Shown: positions 1 to 7,028 of the stretch, in pieces
Layout of the letters: each line of letters starts with the position of its first letter
Position numbering within the stretch: position 1 is the first letter of the stretch
Assembly: GCA_002451055.1 (NCBI GenBank)
Contig: DKBD01000115.1
Location: 35,046-44,044 of the forward strand
Length of the DNA: 8,999 bases
From: Nitrospira sp. UBA6909
GTDB taxonomy: Bacteria > Nitrospirota > Nitrospiria > Nitrospirales > Nitrospiraceae
Direction of reading: 5' to 3'
Made by a program: the position numbers and the translations under genes
Notes under the pieces: generated by a model
Databases searched by the model: none
Seen by the model: the letters and a program-made list of their open reading frames with translations, nothing else
What the model was told of the DNA's origin: nothing

Positions 1-121
1 CCGCCCGAAGACGCGCTATCTTGTCGGAACCGACGCGAAAATGCGCGCGTTAATGATCAAGCTCTTGCCTGACCGCCTGTCCGACCAGGTGCTCACCTGG
101 GCGCTCAAGCTACCGCGGTAA
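1..121 (+). CDS. C-terminal end of a short-chain dehydrogenase/reductase (partial)
   Basis: Reading from base 2, an open frame of 39 codons runs to a TAA at 119-121. The peptide begins RPKTRYLVGTDAKMR and goes on with LLPDRLSDQVL. A 'P-[KR]-T-R-Y-L-V-G-x-D-A-K' stretch followed by 'LLPDRL' is typical of the extreme C-terminus of classical SDR oxidoreductases, after the Rossmann core. The cofactor site and the YxxxK catalytic residues lie outside the window, so neither substrate nor direction of the reaction can be named. The gene has no visible functional tie to the CRISPR genes and probably marks the chromosomal flank. The family call rests on motif resemblance only. Confidence 0.6.
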   Translation, partial: RPKTRYLVGTDAKMRALMIKLLPDRLSDQVLTWALKLPR

Positions 122-272
122 ATTCCACACCAGCCCACCGCACCTTTCTCTCCTTGCGCCGATTCTCACAGGCTCACAAATCATCGGGCGAGAGTTGACT
201 CCGGCATCGTGGTCACGTAGCCTACCTCATTGTTCGACCAGTCATAATCTACATGATGTATGATGTCATGAC

Positions 273-303
273 GAAACCCCCTGACTGTGCAGGAGAGGGT
301 TTC
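273..303. terminator. Stem-loop, possible terminator
   Basis: GAAACCC (273-279) plus CCTG (280-283) can pair with CAGG (290-293) and GGGTTTC (297-303). This gives an 11-bp stem with a 6-nt loop and a 3-nt bulge (AGA, 294-296). On the + strand the stem runs into TTTCTTGT, a weak U-rich tail, so it could end transcription from the dehydrogenase gene about 150 nt upstream. On the - strand it lies about 180 nt past the vapC stop and has no U tract. The stem is seen in the sequence; the terminator role is inferred. Confidence 0.35.
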
Positions 304-321
304 TTGTGTCTCCGGTACGAA

Positions 322-366
322 ACAAACCGGATAGACCAAATAGACGAGACAGACCAGATGCACCTT
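322..366. repeat. Imperfect 9-bp tandem repeat, about five units
   Basis: Consecutive nonamers read ACAAACCGG, ATAGACCAA, ATAGACGAG, ACAGACCAG and the more diverged ATGCACCTT, with a rough consensus of AYAGACCAG. Because the period is a multiple of three, the opposite strand is open and would read as a hydrophobic tripeptide repeat of the LVC/LVY kind. That frame (181-363, - strand) is best seen as a by-product of the repeat, not a gene. The array lies in the noncoding stretch between the dehydrogenase gene and vapC. Confidence 0.6.
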
Positions 367-484
367 TCTTCACAAATGACCTCGGATGTCACAGCCGTCG
401 AGTAACATGGGTGCGTCGGTGAGTGTCCAAGTCAGGAGGCAGCATGCGAGATGCAGCCGTAATAGGGGCCACCGAACGGCCGAG

Positions 485-892
485 CTATTTTGTCAACCAC
501 CGGACAGTGATCAGGTGCTCGACGGCGTGAAATTCAGGATCACTTGTCAGGACCGTTCCCGACAGCCGGCGGGCGGTTGCAATACAAAAGGCGTCGGCAT
601 AGGAGACGGCATGCTCACTCTTAATCTCCGCTGCCTCTCGTACAAGCGGCAGGTCGACTGCCACCAGTTCGATGGGCAATTGTTCCAGGAGATGGAGAGT
701 TTCAGCGGCGCGGGCCGCACCGACCTTGCGCTTGACGATGTAAAAGAACTCGCCCCAATTGACCCAGTTCAGAAAGGCTTTGGTCCCGGCCCGGTGCTGC
801 TCATACAGGGCCGCGCGGACCTTTTCCCAACCGGACTCTTTATGAAAGAGGCTGACCAGGGCGAAACTATCGAGAACCAGCTTTTCGCTCAC
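485..892 (-). CDS. vapC: VapC-family PIN-domain ribonuclease toxin
   Basis: This 135-aa protein is a single PIN domain of usual VapC length. VapC toxins are Mg-dependent endoribonucleases that cleave tRNA or rRNA and halt growth when not bound by VapB. The acidic metal-binding residues are where expected: D8 in LVLDSFAL, E48 in NWGEF, D100 in SYADAF and D118 in TSDPEF, so the toxin looks catalytically intact. The start is GTG at 892, preceded by AGGAGG (899-904) with 6 nt spacing. That site lies inside the upstream vapB, and the two genes overlap by 26 nt, which suggests translational coupling. The RNA target cannot be told from sequence alone. Confidence 0.9.
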   Translation of the reverse strand: MSEKLVLDSFALVSLFHKESGWEKVRAALYEQHRAGTKAFLNWVNWGEFFYIVKRKVGAARAAETLHLLEQLPIELVAVDLPLVREAAEIKSEHAVSYADAFCIATARRLSGTVLTSDPEFHAVEHLITVRWLTK

Positions 893-1118
893 GGCGCGCC
901 TCCTCCCGGTGTTCCCGCTGGAGATCAGCCGTCAAGGAGAACTTGCCGGTGAGAAAACCTGTGGCAGCCGCGATCGGGTCATCAGCCGCGGGGGTCACAA
1001 TAAGGCGCCCCTCCTCCTCGATCAACTGGACCTTGCCGCCTGGCTTAAGGCCCAGCTTTCGGCGAAGTTGCCGGGGGATGAGAATTTGGCCTTTCGGAGA
1101 AATATGGGAGACAGGCAT
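867..1118 (-). CDS. vapB: VapB-type antitoxin, AbrB/SpoVT-like DNA-binding domain
   Basis: The product is 83 aa, with an N-terminal swapped-hairpin AbrB fold: SPKGQILIPRQLRRKLGLKPG near residues 7-27, followed by a strand ending GRLIVTP. The C-terminal part is charged (REHREEARRERK) and would wrap the PIN toxin. Antitoxins of this class bind their own promoter and are expected to repress vapBC, more strongly together with VapC. An ATG two codons further upstream (1122-1124) is also in frame, but it sits only 2 nt from the GGAGG at 1127-1131. The ATG at 1116-1118 has a normal 8-nt spacing and gives the cleaner start MPVSHISPKG, so I chose it. Confidence 0.88.
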   Translation of the reverse strand: MPVSHISPKGQILIPRQLRRKLGLKPGGKVQLIEEEGRLIVTPAADDPIAAATGFLTGKFSLTADLQREHREEARRERKAGSR

Positions 1119-1142
1119 GAACATTTCCTCCGTTTAGAAAAT

Positions 1143-1171
1143 AGTGTACCGTATGTCATCAACGTGGTCAA
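1143..1171 (-). promoter_or_regulatory. Sigma70-like promoter of vapBC
   Basis: On the - strand TTGACC (1171-1166) and TACACT (1148-1143) are separated by exactly 17 bases, close to the consensus -35 and -10 boxes. Transcription would begin near 1136, giving a leader of under 20 nt with GGAGG at 1127-1131 before vapB. VapB probably binds over or near this site. I did not find a clear long palindrome that would mark the operator. Confidence 0.65.
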
Positions 1172-1320
1172 ACTGAAGAATTGGAATGCTGAAGGGACCC
1201 GAGTGGGACAATCACGGGGGAACTCATCGAGGGGATCTGAGATGACGAACCGCGTTCAGAAAGAACATCTCAAACCCGCTGTGGCCCCTGTGCGGGGGAG
1301 CAAGTAGAGCGAGGAATCGC
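1172..1320 (+). promoter_or_regulatory. Control region between divergent vapBC and cas operons
   Basis: This 149-base stretch should contain the start of the cas transcript, since all cas genes downstream are tightly packed. I see no good sigma70 promoter: TTGGAA (1181-1186) with GACAAT (1207-1212) has a 20-base spacer, which is too long. The region holds a 21-codon ORF (1242-1307) with GAGGGG 7 nt ahead of it, and a GC-rich element at 1281-1298 that resembles the hairpin part of a type I-C repeat. GAGGA at 1311-1315 serves cas3. Confidence 0.45.
1242..1307 (+). CDS. Possible 21-aa leader ORF before cas3
   Basis: An ATG at 1242 with GAGGGG (1229-1234) 7 nt upstream opens a 21-codon frame ending in TAG at 1305-1307, 13 nt before the cas3 GTG. 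The peptide starts MTNRVQKEHLKP and is basic. I do not recognise it. It could be a leader peptide that couples translation to cas3, or chance; the repeat-like element at 1281-1298 overlaps it, and both readings are unlikely to be true together. Confidence 0.2.
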   Translation: MTNRVQKEHLKPAVAPVRGSK

Positions 1321-3567
1321 GTGAATGCTTTTGACCAAACAACGGTCGCCGAGGCGTCGGTGAAACCCTCTCTGGCCCATGTGCGGCGGAACGACGACGG
1401 GTCCTTTGCGATCCATGAGCTTGAAGACCATCTGCGCGCGGTGGCGGATCTCGCGGGGGAGTTTGCGTCGAGCTTTGGGCATGCGGATTGGGGCCGACTC
1501 GCGGGGCTGTGGCACGACCTTGGAAAATATTCTTCAGCCTTCCAAAGCTACATCGCTCGCGAAAGCGGGTATGATCCTGAAGCCCATATCGAGGGAGGGA
1601 AATGCCGAGTAAATCATTCCTCAGCTGGAGCGCTCCATGCTGTGGAGAAACTGGGAGGGAAGGGAAGGCTCCTAGCCTATCTCATTGCCGGTCATCATGC
1701 AGGCTTGCCGGACTGGTACTCTGATGAACATGCCCTTGCCTCACTGTCTCAGCGATTAGGGGATGAGCAGCATTTACAAGCCATTTCTAACGTGACCATT
1801 CCCGCCGGCGTGCTTCATCCTGTGATTACGCCAGCCACCAAACCGCCAGGAGGCGAAGCTGGTCTCGCATTATGGCTGCGGATGTTGTTTTCCTCTCTGG
1901 TCGATGGAGACTTTCTTGACACCGAAGCTTTCATGGATGGAACCAAATGGCTGTCACGAGGGACATTCGCGTCAGTAGCAGAGCTTCTGAACAAATTGGA
2001 TATGCACATGGTCCAGCTTATGGACCAGGCTAGGCCATCACCTGTGAATCGTGTGCGTGCTGAAGTACTTCGTCAGTGCCGCGAACGAGCGACGAGCGCA
2101 CCCGGCATCTTTTCGCTGACCGTTCCAACCGGTGGTGGCAAGACGCTCTCTAGTTTGACCTTTGCATTAAGCCATGCGATCCATCACAACAAACGTCGCA
2201 TCATCTATGTCATCCCGTATACCAGCATCATCGAGCAAACGGCAGGAATTTTCCGAAGCATTTTTGGTGAAAACGTCGTTGAACATCACAGTAATCTCGA
2301 CCCAGAAAAGGAAACCGCCAAGAGCCGCTTGGCAACCGAGAACTGGGATGCTCCGGTTATCGTCACGACGAACGTGCAGTTCTTGGAATCCCTATTCGCC
2401 GCCAGAACTTCCAGCTGTCGCAAACTACATAGTATCGTGAACAGCGTCGTGGTTTTGGACGAAGCGCAACTGCTCAATCCCGAGTTCCTGCAACCGATCA
2501 TGGACACTATCAATCTGTTAGCCAAGTACTATGGTGTCACGTTTGTGCTTTCTACCGCGACTCAGCCGGCACTGAATTCACGGGAGGGCTTTGGTTGGAC
2601 GTTCAGGGGCCTGGATGGTGTGCGAGAAATCATGAGCGATCCGGACGCGTTGTATCGCGATCTTAATAGGGTGACAGTTGAGATGCCTCCAGATTTTCAT
2701 GCTCGCCGAGGTTGGTCAGAAATTCTGACCGATCTAATCGCCCATGATTCGGTGCTTACTATCGTCAATACCCGACATGACTGTCGCGAACTGCATCGAC
2801 TGATGCCGGAGGGAACGATCCACTTGTCGGCCGCCATGTGTGGAGAGCATCGATCTCAAGTCATTGCAGGTATTCGGGAACGGTTGGAGAAGAAAGTCCC
2901 TACGCGGGTCGTCAGTACACAATTGGTTGAAGCCGGTGTCGATATCGACTTTCCAGTCGTGTATCGCGCACTGTCTGGGCTGGATTCCATTGCGCAGGCA
3001 TCCGGTCGCTGCAATCGGGAAGGAAAATTAGATCGTGGCAAGGTCGTCGTGTTTGTGCCTCCTAAATCATCGCCTCCGGGTACGCTCCGTCGCGCTGAAC
3101 AAACAACCGTGAGTCTCTTGAGCGGTAACACAAGTGATCCTATGGCGAGAGCCTGGTTCCTACGGTATTTCGAACATTTCTACGTGAAAGCGGACTCGCT
3201 CGACAAGCATGATATCAACGACTTGCTGACGAAGGATGCACGAGAGTTGAAGATCCAATTCCGCTCCGCCGCCGATAGGTTCAAGCTGATCGACGACGTG
3301 GAAAGCCAAGCCATCATTGCCTGGTATGGCGAAAGCCAAGCGCTGATCGGAAACCTCAAGAAGGATGGGCCGGAACGGTGGCTGATGCGTAAGTTACAAC
3401 GATATAGCGTGAACTTGCCTCGCCGGGTAGTAAGCAAGTTGGTTGAGACTGGGGAAGTCCATGAGGTCTGGCCGGGAATCTTCGCACAGGCGGTCAGCAC
3501 GCTATACGACGACAAAGTCGGTGTGACGATTGGCAGCCCATTGGCAGCTGAACAACTAATCGCGTGA
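1321..3567 (+). CDS. cas3: CRISPR-associated nuclease-helicase Cas3 (type I-C, HD plus helicase)
   Basis: This 748-aa protein degrades target DNA after Cascade binding: the HD domain nicks and cuts, and the SF2 helicase translocates 3' to 5'. In the N-terminal HD domain I see the H65-D66 pair with K69 (WHDLGK), H99 (NHSSAG) and H125-H126 (AGHHAG). The helicase has Walker A PTGGGKT with K274, DEAQ at 380-383, motif III STAT at 411-414, a VEAGVDIDFP stretch, and motif VI QASGRCNR at 559-566. A C-terminal domain follows. The length fits type I-C Cas3 and no key residue is missing. The start is GTG, with GAGGA 5 nt upstream. It is the first gene of the operon, and its stop is 8 nt before the cas5 ATG. 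Confidence 0.97.
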   Translation: MNAFDQTTVAEASVKPSLAHVRRNDDGSFAIHELEDHLRAVADLAGEFASSFGHADWGRLAGLWHDLGKYSSAFQSYIARESGYDPEAHIEGGKCRVNHSSAGALHAVEKLGGKGRLLAYLIAGHHAGLPDWYSDEHALASLSQRLGDEQHLQAISNVTIPAGVLHPVITPATKPPGGEAGLALWLRMLFSSLVDGDFLDTEAFMDGTKWLSRGTFASVAELLNKLDMHMVQLMDQARPSPVNRVRAEVLRQCRERATSAPGIFSLTVPTGGGKTLSSLTFALSHAIHHNKRRIIYVIPYTSIIEQTAGIFRSIFGENVVEHHSNLDPEKETAKSRLATENWDAPVIVTTNVQFLESLFAARTSSCRKLHSIVNSVVVLDEAQLLNPEFLQPIMDTINLLAKYYGVTFVLSTATQPALNSREGFGWTFRGLDGVREIMSDPDALYRDLNRVTVEMPPDFHARRGWSEILTDLIAHDSVLTIVNTRHDCRELHRLMPEGTIHLSAAMCGEHRSQVIAGIRERLEKKVPTRVVSTQLVEAGVDIDFPVVYRALSGLDSIAQASGRCNREGKLDRGKVVVFVPPKSSPPGTLRRAEQTTVSLLSGNTSDPMARAWFLRYFEHFYVKADSLDKHDINDLLTKDARELKIQFRSAADRFKLIDDVESQAIIAWYGESQALIGNLKKDGPERWLMRKLQRYSVNLPRRVVSKLVETGEVHEVWPGIFAQAVSTLYDDKVGVTIGSPLAAEQLIA

Positions 3568-3575
3568 GGGACTCT

Positions 3576-4313
3576 ATGGCCAAATCTTATTGTCTTGAGG
3601 TATCGGGCGATTTTGCCTGTTTTACGCGGCCAGAAATGAAGGTCGAGCGCGTCTCGTATGATGTGATGACCCCATCGGCGGCACGAGCAGTGTTTGAATC
3701 GATTGTCTGGAAACCAGCGATCCGATGGCGAGTGACAAAGATCGAAGTGCTGAAACCTATCAAGTGGATCAGTGTCCGGCGCAATGAAGTCGGTGCCGTA
3801 GCCTCTACCAGGAATGTGCAGGCTGCTATGGGGGCTGGCGCTGGTAACGTGGGGCTCTATGTCGAAGACGAGCGGCAACAACGCGCCGGTTTGTTCCTGC
3901 GAGATGTGGCCTATCGCATTCACGCCTGCTTTGAACTCCACGATCCAAGCGTTCATAAATCTCACTTCCCGCACCTTTCCAAAGCTCTAGTCAATCGTGG
4001 CGAAGAGGATCTGAACGCGATGCCTGATAACAACGCCGCCAAGTTCATGAGTATGTTCGAACGGCGGGCCTCACGCGGCCAATGTGTCAATCAACCGTAT
4101 CTCGGCTGCCGCGAGTTTGCCTGCTCGTTCCGATTGGTAGAGGAGGCGAAGGCAGAACTGAACCCTATTGCAGAGACCAGGGACCTAGGTTGGATGTTGT
4201 ACGACATGGACTACAGCAACCCCGCCGATCCAAAACCGCGCTTCTTCCAGGCCCGGCTGGACAATGGTGTTGTAACAGTCCCTGCATGGGAGAGCGAGGA
4301 GGTGCGGGGATGA
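3576..4313 (+). CDS. cas5c: Cas5c, crRNA-processing Cascade subunit (type I-C)
   Basis: This 245-aa RAMP protein is recognised by FTRPE near residue 16, KVERVSY, MTPSAAR at 31-37, WKP at 45-47, and PYLGCREF further on. In type I-C, Cas5 takes the place of Cas6: it cuts the pre-crRNA within the repeat and stays on the 5' handle. In B. halodurans Cas5d the catalytic residues are Y46, K116 and H117. By motif position they fall here on V44 (IVWKP), K156 and F157 (AAKFMSM), so only the lysine seems kept; this alignment is from memory. I chose the ATG at 3576, with GAGGG 5 nt before it. A GTG at 3564 overlapping the cas3 stop would add four residues. The last base of the ATGA overlap begins cas8c. 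Confidence 0.94.
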   Translation: MAKSYCLEVSGDFACFTRPEMKVERVSYDVMTPSAARAVFESIVWKPAIRWRVTKIEVLKPIKWISVRRNEVGAVASTRNVQAAMGAGAGNVGLYVEDERQQRAGLFLRDVAYRIHACFELHDPSVHKSHFPHLSKALVNRGEEDLNAMPDNNAAKFMSMFERRASRGQCVNQPYLGCREFACSFRLVEEAKAELNPIAETRDLGWMLYDMDYSNPADPKPRFFQARLDNGVVTVPAWESEEVRG

Positions 4314-6097
4314 TCCTTCAGGCACTCTACGACTACTATCAGCGAAAACCGGACCTGCCTCGAGAGGGGTTCGAGTCTAAGGAAATTCCATTCGTGATCG
4401 AAGTGAGCAAGAACGGCTCAGCAGTTCAGGTCGAAGATACTCGTACCCTTGATGGAAAAAGGAAGCGAGCAAAGAATTACCTCCTTCCACAAGCAGCAAA
4501 AAAGTCTGTCAATGTAGCTGCCAATATACTCTGGGGCAATGCTGAGTATGTCCTAGGGTTGCCGGATGAGAAGAAGCTGGCTGACAGGAAAGGGAAAGGC
4601 AAGGAAGGGGATTATGGGGACCGCTTGAAAGAAATGCATACGGCATTCGTTGACGCGATCAAGGCTTTGCCAAAAGGAGTTCAAGCCGATGAAGGTGTTC
4701 GGGCTGTCCTAAAGTTCTTCGAACATACAAAACCTGCCGACCTGCAGCGGTTTGGCGAGGTGTGGAAGGAGATAAGAAGCACCAACCCAAACATGACTTT
4801 TCGTTTGCAAGGTGATCTCGAACTGGTGTGTCAACGTCCATCAGTAATTAAAGCCGTGACCGAGACAGCGAGCGCGCAAGATGGGAATGGCATCTGCCTC
4901 ATCACGGGAAAAGCGACGAAAATAGAACGTCTGCATCCTGCCATTAAGGGCGTATGGGGTGCTCAGACATCCGGGGCCAACGTTGTGTCGTTCAATCTGC
5001 CCTCCTTTAATTCATGGGGTAAGGAGCAAGGTGCTAATGCGCCGGTTGGTGAGAGGGCAGCATTCGCCTACACGACAGTGCTCAATTACCTGTTGGCAAG
5101 AGATAGCAGGCAACGCATTCAGGTAGGCGACGCCTCCACCGTATTTTGGGCGGATAAGCCGAATGTATTTGAAGACCGCTTCGCTGATCTTTTCGCCGAG
5201 CCGCCGAAAGATGATCCAGACCGTAATGCGCGGGCCATTAAAGCACTGTACGAGGCCCCTACGCACGGTGTAGCGCCGGTTAATGACGTAGATACACGTT
5301 TTTTCGTGCTCGGACTGAGTCCAAACGCCGCACGCATTGCCATCAGGTTCTGGCATGTAGGAACCGTGGCAGCGTTAGCAAAGAACATCCAACAGCATTT
5401 CGAAGATTTGGAGATTATTCATCCAGAATTCGAGAAGCCATATCTTTCAGTGTTTCGGCTCCTGCTTGCCTCTGCCGTACAAGGCAAGAGTGAAAACATC
5501 CCTCCGAATCTTGGAGGTGAGGTAATGCGGGCCGTCCTTGCTGGAAATCCTTACCCAGCAACACTGTTACAAGGGGTTGTTCGTCGCATCCGCGCGGAAC
5601 AATCAAAACGAGATGAGCGCACGGGGAAAATAATTCAACCCGTAACTCATGCTCGAGCTGCATTGATAAAGGCTTGCCTTAACAGGCACCTCCGCTTGGC
5701 AAAGATCACTGAAAAGGAGGTCACCGTGTCACTCGATTCCACTAACAGCAATTCAGGATATCGCTTAGGTCGCCTCTTTGCGGTCCTCGAAAAAACTCAG
5801 GAAGAGGCGAATCCAGGAATCAATAGCACAATTCGTGAGCGTTTCTATGGCTCGGCATCTGCCGCACCCGTGACAGTGTTTCCTATTCTTATGAAATTAA
5901 AGAACCATCACATCGCAAAGCTTGAGAATCCAGGACGGAAAGTAAATTTGGAGCGTCTGATCGGTGAAATTATGGAAGAGGTAAACGACTTCCCGGCTCA
6001 TTTAAGCCTTGCGGACCAAGGACGATTTGCCGTCGGCTACTACCATCAGCGCCAGGCATTTTTCTCTAAAACCACAGCAACCCAACAGGGAGAGTAA
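4310..6097 (+). CDS. cas8c: Cas8c (Csd1), large subunit of type I-C Cascade
   Basis: This 595-aa large subunit recognises the PAM and helps open target DNA. Its start matches the Csd1 family well: [13 protein letters not shown], then KEIPFVIEV and a VEDTR motif. The length is also normal for the family. The frame is open further upstream, but the true start is the ATG at 4310, with GAGGAGG (4296-4302) 7 nt ahead and a 4-nt overlap (ATGA) with the cas5c stop, a sign of translational coupling. The C-terminal 123 residues are also expected as a separate protein, Cas11c, from an internal start. Sampled 60-base rows in this gene have 43-47% GC, clearly below cas4 and cas1. Confidence 0.96.
   Translation: MILQALYDYYQRKPDLPREGFESKEIPFVIEVSKNGSAVQVEDTRTLDGKRKRAKNYLLPQAAKKSVNVAANILWGNAEYVLGLPDEKKLADRKGKGKEGDYGDRLKEMHTAFVDAIKALPKGVQADEGVRAVLKFFEHTKPADLQRFGEVWKEIRSTNPNMTFRLQGDLELVCQRPSVIKAVTETASAQDGNGICLITGKATKIERLHPAIKGVWGAQTSGANVVSFNLPSFNSWGKEQGANAPVGERAAFAYTTVLNYLLARDSRQRIQVGDASTVFWADKPNVFEDRFADLFAEPPKDDPDRNARAIKALYEAPTHGVAPVNDVDTRFFVLGLSPNAARIAIRFWHVGTVAALAKNIQQHFEDLEIIHPEFEKPYLSVFRLLLASAVQGKSENIPPNLGGEVMRAVLAGNPYPATLLQGVVRRIRAEQSKRDERTGKIIQPVTHARAALIKACLNRHLRLAKITEKEVTVSLDSTNSNSGYRLGRLFAVLEKTQEEANPGINSTIRERFYGSASAAPVTVFPILMKLKNHHIAKLENPGRKVNLERLIGEIMEEVNDFPAHLSLADQGRFAVGYYHQRQAFFSKTTATQQGE
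5714..5728 (+). promoter_or_regulatory. Internal ribosome binding site and GTG start for Cas11c
   Basis: AAGGAGGT (5714-5721) matches the 16S anti-Shine-Dalgarno almost perfectly and lies 4 nt before a GTG (5726-5728) that is in frame with cas8c (codon 473). This match is better than the site in front of any other gene of the operon. Such a strong site in the middle of a coding region, at the right distance from the cas8c end, is best explained by internal initiation. Confidence 0.82.
5726..6097 (+). CDS. cas11c: Cas11c small subunit, translated from inside cas8c
   Basis: In-frame initiation at the GTG gives a 123-aa protein beginning [17 protein letters not shown] and ending at the cas8c stop. 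Type I-C systems were shown, with the Desulfovibrio vulgaris complex, to make the small subunit Cas11c from an internal start within cas8c; two copies line the belly of Cascade and hold the non-target strand and the backbone together. The size, the position at the C-terminal end of cas8c and the strong Shine-Dalgarno site all agree with this. The predicted product is largely helical, as expected for Cas11. No separate cas11 gene exists in the window, so this internal product would be the only source. The start is inferred from sequence; the function is from the family. Confidence 0.82.
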   Translation: MSLDSTNSNSGYRLGRLFAVLEKTQEEANPGINSTIRERFYGSASAAPVTVFPILMKLKNHHIAKLENPGRKVNLERLIGEIMEEVNDFPAHLSLADQGRFAVGYYHQRQAFFSKTTATQQGE

Positions 6098-6099
6098 CC

Positions 6100-7026
6100 A
6101 TGGCAATTCAGAATCGGTATGATTTCGTGCTGCTATTCGATGTGAAAGACGGCAACCCCAACGGAGACCCGGACGCCGGCAACTTACCTCGCTTGGATGC
6201 CGAAACTGGACGAGGATTGGTGACGGATGTGTGTCTCAAACGAAAGATTCGGAACTACGTTGGTATGACCAAGGATCAGGCTGAGTCGGGAGAGAACCTG
6301 AAGGCTGGAAAACAGCGCTTCGAGATTTACGTGAAAGAAAAGGCCATTCTTAATAATCAGCACGAGCGTGCTTATGTGGCGATCGGACGCAAGGATGTGA
6401 TCGAGGGGGAAGAGAAAAAGCGCAAAGGTGGCGATGCCGTCCGTGAAGCCCAAGACTGGATGTGCGCCAACTTCTTTGACGTGCGTACGTTTGGAGCCGT
6501 CATGTCAACAGGAATCAACTGCGGCCAGGTGCGCGGCCCTGTGCAGCTCACCTTCGCTCGTTCCGTCGATCCTATTGTGACTTCAGAGCATTCGATCACG
6601 CGAATGGCTGTAGCTACTAAGGCGGAGGCAGAAAAACAACAGGGCGACAACCGAACTATGGGGCGCAAGTTCACTGTTCCGTATGGGCTCTACATAGCTC
6701 ATGGTTTCATTTCGTCCTTTTTGGCCAAGCAGACCGAATTTGCCGATACGGACCTTGATCTTCTATGGGAGGCTCTCAGTAACATGTTTGAGCACGACCG
6801 CTCCGCTGCTCGTGGCGAGATGACGACGCGCGGGCTCTATGTTTTTAAGCATGACTCAGAGCTCGGCAACGCTCCCGCCCACAAACTGTTCGATCTCGTT
6901 CAAATCAAGCGATCAAACGGTGCAGGTACTCCACCAAGAAGCTTTATCGATTATTCTGTGACGCTGCCCGATGAGGGACCAGTCAAAGGCTTTACGGGCG
7001 TGACTTTCATCAAGAAAGTCGGGTAG
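6100..7026 (+). CDS. cas7c: Cas7c (Csd2), crRNA-binding backbone of Cascade
   Basis: This 308-aa RAMP protein polymerises along the crRNA spacer to form the Cascade backbone. It carries the hallmark N-terminal signature of the Csd2/Csh2 family: [17 protein letters not shown] near residues 17-33, then [16 protein letters not shown]. The middle part includes [10 protein letters not shown] and [14 protein letters not shown], also typical. The length is normal. The ATG is 2 nt after the cas8c TAA, with GGGAG (6088-6092) 7 nt upstream. As several Cas7 copies are needed per complex, strong translation would be expected. GC content is still low at its end (26 of 60 bases in 6901-6960). Confidence 0.97.
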   Translation: MAIQNRYDFVLLFDVKDGNPNGDPDAGNLPRLDAETGRGLVTDVCLKRKIRNYVGMTKDQAESGENLKAGKQRFEIYVKEKAILNNQHERAYVAIGRKDVIEGEEKKRKGGDAVREAQDWMCANFFDVRTFGAVMSTGINCGQVRGPVQLTFARSVDPIVTSEHSITRMAVATKAEAEKQQGDNRTMGRKFTVPYGLYIAHGFISSFLAKQTEFADTDLDLLWEALSNMFEHDRSAARGEMTTRGLYVFKHDSELGNAPAHKLFDLVQIKRSNGAGTPPRSFIDYSVTLPDEGPVKGFTGVTFIKKVG

Positions 7027-7028
7027 GC

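Larger units (their letters stand above)
122..484. other. Noncoding stretch between the SDR gene and vapC
   Basis: These 363 bases contain no gene I can support. They hold the stem-loop at 273-303, the 9-bp tandem repeat at 322-366, a second small inverted repeat (CCGGT 312-316 with ACCGG 326-330), and the beginning of a 28-codon ORF (444-530) that has a good AGGAGG site but no recognised family. I see no tRNA and no recognisable insertion-sequence end. Confidence 0.6.

Noticed and set aside
267..279. ATGACGAAACC as a target of the putative pseudo-spacer at 1243-1280
   Set aside because: It differs by an inserted base from the pseudo-spacer's ATGACGAACC, lacks a TTC PAM, and lies far from any cas promoter.
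312..330. CCGGT/ACCGG inverted repeat
   Set aside because: The stem is only 5 bp with a 9-nt loop and no U tract, so it is easily due to chance.
181..363. 60-codon frame on the - strand with a hydrophobic start
   Set aside because: Its hydrophobic part is just the translation of the 9-bp tandem repeat, and no ribosome site or recognisable family supports it.
386..952. 188-codon frame on the + strand
   Set aside because: It lies antisense to vapC and the end of vapB, which have family motifs, overlapping starts and good ribosome sites; the + frame has no recognisable domain.
1181..1212. TTGGAA and GACAAT as a cas promoter
   Set aside because: The 20-base spacer is too long for a sigma70 promoter and both boxes are weak.
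3180..3974. 264-codon frame on the - strand
   Set aside because: It is antisense to the end of cas3 and the start of cas5c, both well recognised, and shows no family features.
4082..4309. Upstream extension of the cas8c frame
   Set aside because: It overlaps cas5c in another frame. The family N-terminus [11 protein letters not shown] begins at 4310, behind a strong GAGGAGG.
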